Source of the DNA: Silvimonas terrae
GTDB taxonomy: Bacteria > Pseudomonadota > Gammaproteobacteria > Burkholderiales > Chitinibacteraceae
Length of the DNA stretch: 64,000 nt
Assembly: GCF_014202765.1 (NCBI RefSeq)
Contig: NZ_JACHHN010000004.1
Coordinates: forward strand, 124,001-188,000
Direction: 5' to 3'
This document shows, piece after piece, positions 62,914 through 64,000 of the stretch. A program made the position numbers and the translations under genes. Below the pieces are notes generated by a model. It worked only from the letters and a program-made list of their open reading frames with translations, searched no databases and had not been told where the DNA came from. Within the stretch, counting starts at the first letter, position 1. Each line of letters starts with the position of its first letter.

Positions 62914-63402
62914 TTAGCCCAACGGGTGCAGGGTCTGGCTCGCGACTTTCCCCAGGAAGGCCGTTGCAAGGCCAAGTCCGGGGATCACGACATCCGGGGC
63001 AATTTCGGCAAGTGGCACCAATACAAAGGCGCGCTCGTGCATGCGGGGGTGCGGAATGATCAGATGCGCGTCTTGCCGGGTGATGTTGTCATACAACAGT
63101 ACATCCAGGTCCAGTGTGCGCGGCGCGTTGCGAAAGGTGCGCTGACGCCCCTGGAGCGATTCAATCTGCAACAAACCTTGCAAGAGTTCATCCGGGGTGA
63201 GGCTGGTGGCCAGTTCTGCCACGGCATTCACAAAATCAGGCTGGTCTGCGTACCCCACCGGGGCCGACGCATAAAAGCGCGAACAGGCCACCAGCGTTGT
63301 TTGGGGTAACTCACCCAGGGCACTCACGGCAGCCGCCAATTGCGCCGCCGGGTCATCCAGATTAGCGCCCAGCGCAATAAAGGCGCGGTGCAACGTGTTC
63401 AT
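62914..63402 (-). CDS. folK: HPPK, 2-amino-4-hydroxy-6-hydroxymethyldihydropteridine pyrophosphokinase
   Basis: FolK, 162 residues, pyrophosphorylates the pterin in folate synthesis. Typical segments: FIALGANLDDP near the N-terminus, YADQPDFVNAVAEL (about 51-64), RNAPRTLDLDVLLYD (about 91-105, metal-binding Asp pair) and IPHPRMHERAFVLVPL (about 115-130). Its ATG overlaps the pcnB stop (TAATG). Folate cofactor is used by PanB next to it. Confidence 0.97.
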   Translation of the reverse strand: MNTLHRAFIALGANLDDPAAQLAAAVSALGELPQTTLVACSRFYASAPVGYADQPDFVNAVAELATSLTPDELLQGLLQIESLQGRQRTFRNAPRTLDLDVLLYDNITRQDAHLIIPHPRMHERAFVLVPLAEIAPDVVIPGLGLATAFLGKVASQTLHPLG

Positions 63403-64000
63403 TACTCGGCGCCACCACTACTCTCGCCGCCCGGCTTGGCCGCACCACCCGCTTTACCCGTGGGCTTGCGGCGGCGGCGTTTGCGATCCGGCCCTTTTTG
63501 CGGACCGGTTACGCGGGCGATCATGGCAGAACGGGTATCGTCGTCACAGAACTGGAACTGCGTCCACCATTCCACCAGCTCTTTATCCACCAGCCCGCAT
63601 TCACCGCGCAGGGCCAGAAAATCATAGGCGGCGCGGAAACGCTGTTGTTCAAACAGGCGGAACGGCCGGCTGCCCACGCGCTGTTCAAAGCGCGGTTGCA
63701 GCAACCAGATTTCTTTCATGGCTGCGCCATAACGGTTGGGGATAGCCAGCCGTTTTTCGACGTTGGTTTCCACTTCGTTCATGGCCGCCATCAGCGCCGG
63801 CACGGTGTGCTCACCCGCCGCCAGCTTCTTCTGCCAGGAGGCTTCCACCTCATGCCACAACAAAGCAGCAAACAGGAAGCCGGCAGAAACGGGCTTGTCT
63901 TCGGCCAGACGCTTGTCGGTATTGGCCAGCGCCTTTTGCAAGAACGCGGTGGTCTGCGGCGTCTTCAGCAGTTGATCAAGCACCGGGAACAGATACTTGT
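63402..64000 (-). CDS. pcnB: Poly(A) polymerase I, partial (5' end outside window)
   Basis: The C-terminal 198 or so residues of PcnB, which adds poly(A) tails that mark RNA for decay. Visible are the segment KYLFPVLDQL at the window edge, FLFAALLWHEVEASWQ and RFRAAYDFLALRGECG. The C-terminus is a basic, glycine-rich tail (GPDRKRRRRKP) expected to bind RNA. The nucleotidyltransferase domain lies outside the window. It is the upstream gene of the folK-panB operon; the pcnB-folK-panB order is common. Confidence 0.94.
   Translation of the reverse strand, partial: KYLFPVLDQLLKTPQTTAFLQKALANTDKRLAEDKPVSAGFLFAALLWHEVEASWQKKLAAGEHTVPALMAAMNEVETNVEKRLAIPNRYGAAMKEIWLLQPRFEQRVGSRPFRLFEQQRFRAAYDFLALRGECGLVDKELVEWWTQFQFCDDDTRSAMIARVTGPQKGPDRKRRRRKPTGKAGGAAKPGGESSGGAE

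Overview
This window is chromosomal DNA of a Gram-negative betaproteobacterium. Neisseriales, near the Chitinibacteraceae/Silvimonas group, is my best guess. The evidence is the ribosomal-protein/RNA-polymerase cluster with its tRNA-Tyr-Gly-Thr-tuf-Trp-secE-nusG order, lipid A enzymes (LpxO, PagL), an Lgt-processed lipoprotein set, PEP-CTERM proteins, and housekeeping genes of betaproteobacterial type. Most of the window is ordinary moderately GC-rich core genome. The clear exception is an AT-rich islet at about 17.8-20.3 kb.

Layout. 1-11.8 kb (minus strand): tRNA-Tyr, tRNA-Gly, tRNA-Thr, tuf, tRNA-Trp, secE, nusG, rplK, rplA, rplJ, rplL, rpoB and rpoC (3' end outside the window), read from a near-consensus sigma-70 promoter at 11.81-11.84 kb. 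12.3-17.8 kb: tRNA-Phe, an Ig-like lipoprotein, an alkyltransferase-like protein, ilvD, lgt and a DUF456 membrane protein. 18.0-20.2 kb: a probable orphan type VI secretion cargo cassette with an unknown gene, a PAAR protein, an M15-type peptidoglycan peptidase toxin and a small exported putative immunity protein. 20.3-30.2 kb: corA, ppx, phoU, rpiA, a MarC protein, an FTR1 iron permease behind a Fur-box-like site, a split CHR chromate transporter, a VOC protein, and a type II NADH dehydrogenase divergent from an Rrf2 regulator.

30.2-38.1 kb: gltD and gltB (glutamate synthase), murI, nth. 38.1-45.3 kb: a repeat-built convergent junction, a lipoprotein alpha-amylase with CBM20, lpxO, a secreted DNA/RNA nuclease, a small unknown gene, a DUF2252 protein and a DUF4397 lipoprotein. 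45.9-48.4 kb: metN-metI-metQ. 48.7-51.0 kb: two paralogous PEP-CTERM proteins and an extradiol dioxygenase. 51.2-57.0 kb: a plus-strand run PilZ, tmk, holB, pilZ, tatD-family DNase, PhnP-like hydrolase, a DUF2237 gene with an apparent frameshift, and nagA. 57.0-64 kb: a dispersed repeat, pagL, argA, a LysE/RhtB exporter, and a minus-strand operon pcnB-folK-panB-HD hydrolase-panC whose first gene runs off the window.

The strongest candidates for new biology are the T6SS-like effector/immunity cassette and a family of GTGAGGT heptamer hairpins: short copies lie between rpoB and rpoC and between murI and nth, and a large composite lies between nth and the amylase gene. Further candidates are a perfect operator-like palindrome over the ndh promoter next to an Rrf2 gene, and overlapping, mutually exclusive inverted repeats upstream of metNIQ. 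All function calls come from reading translated sequence and motifs; no database search was run.
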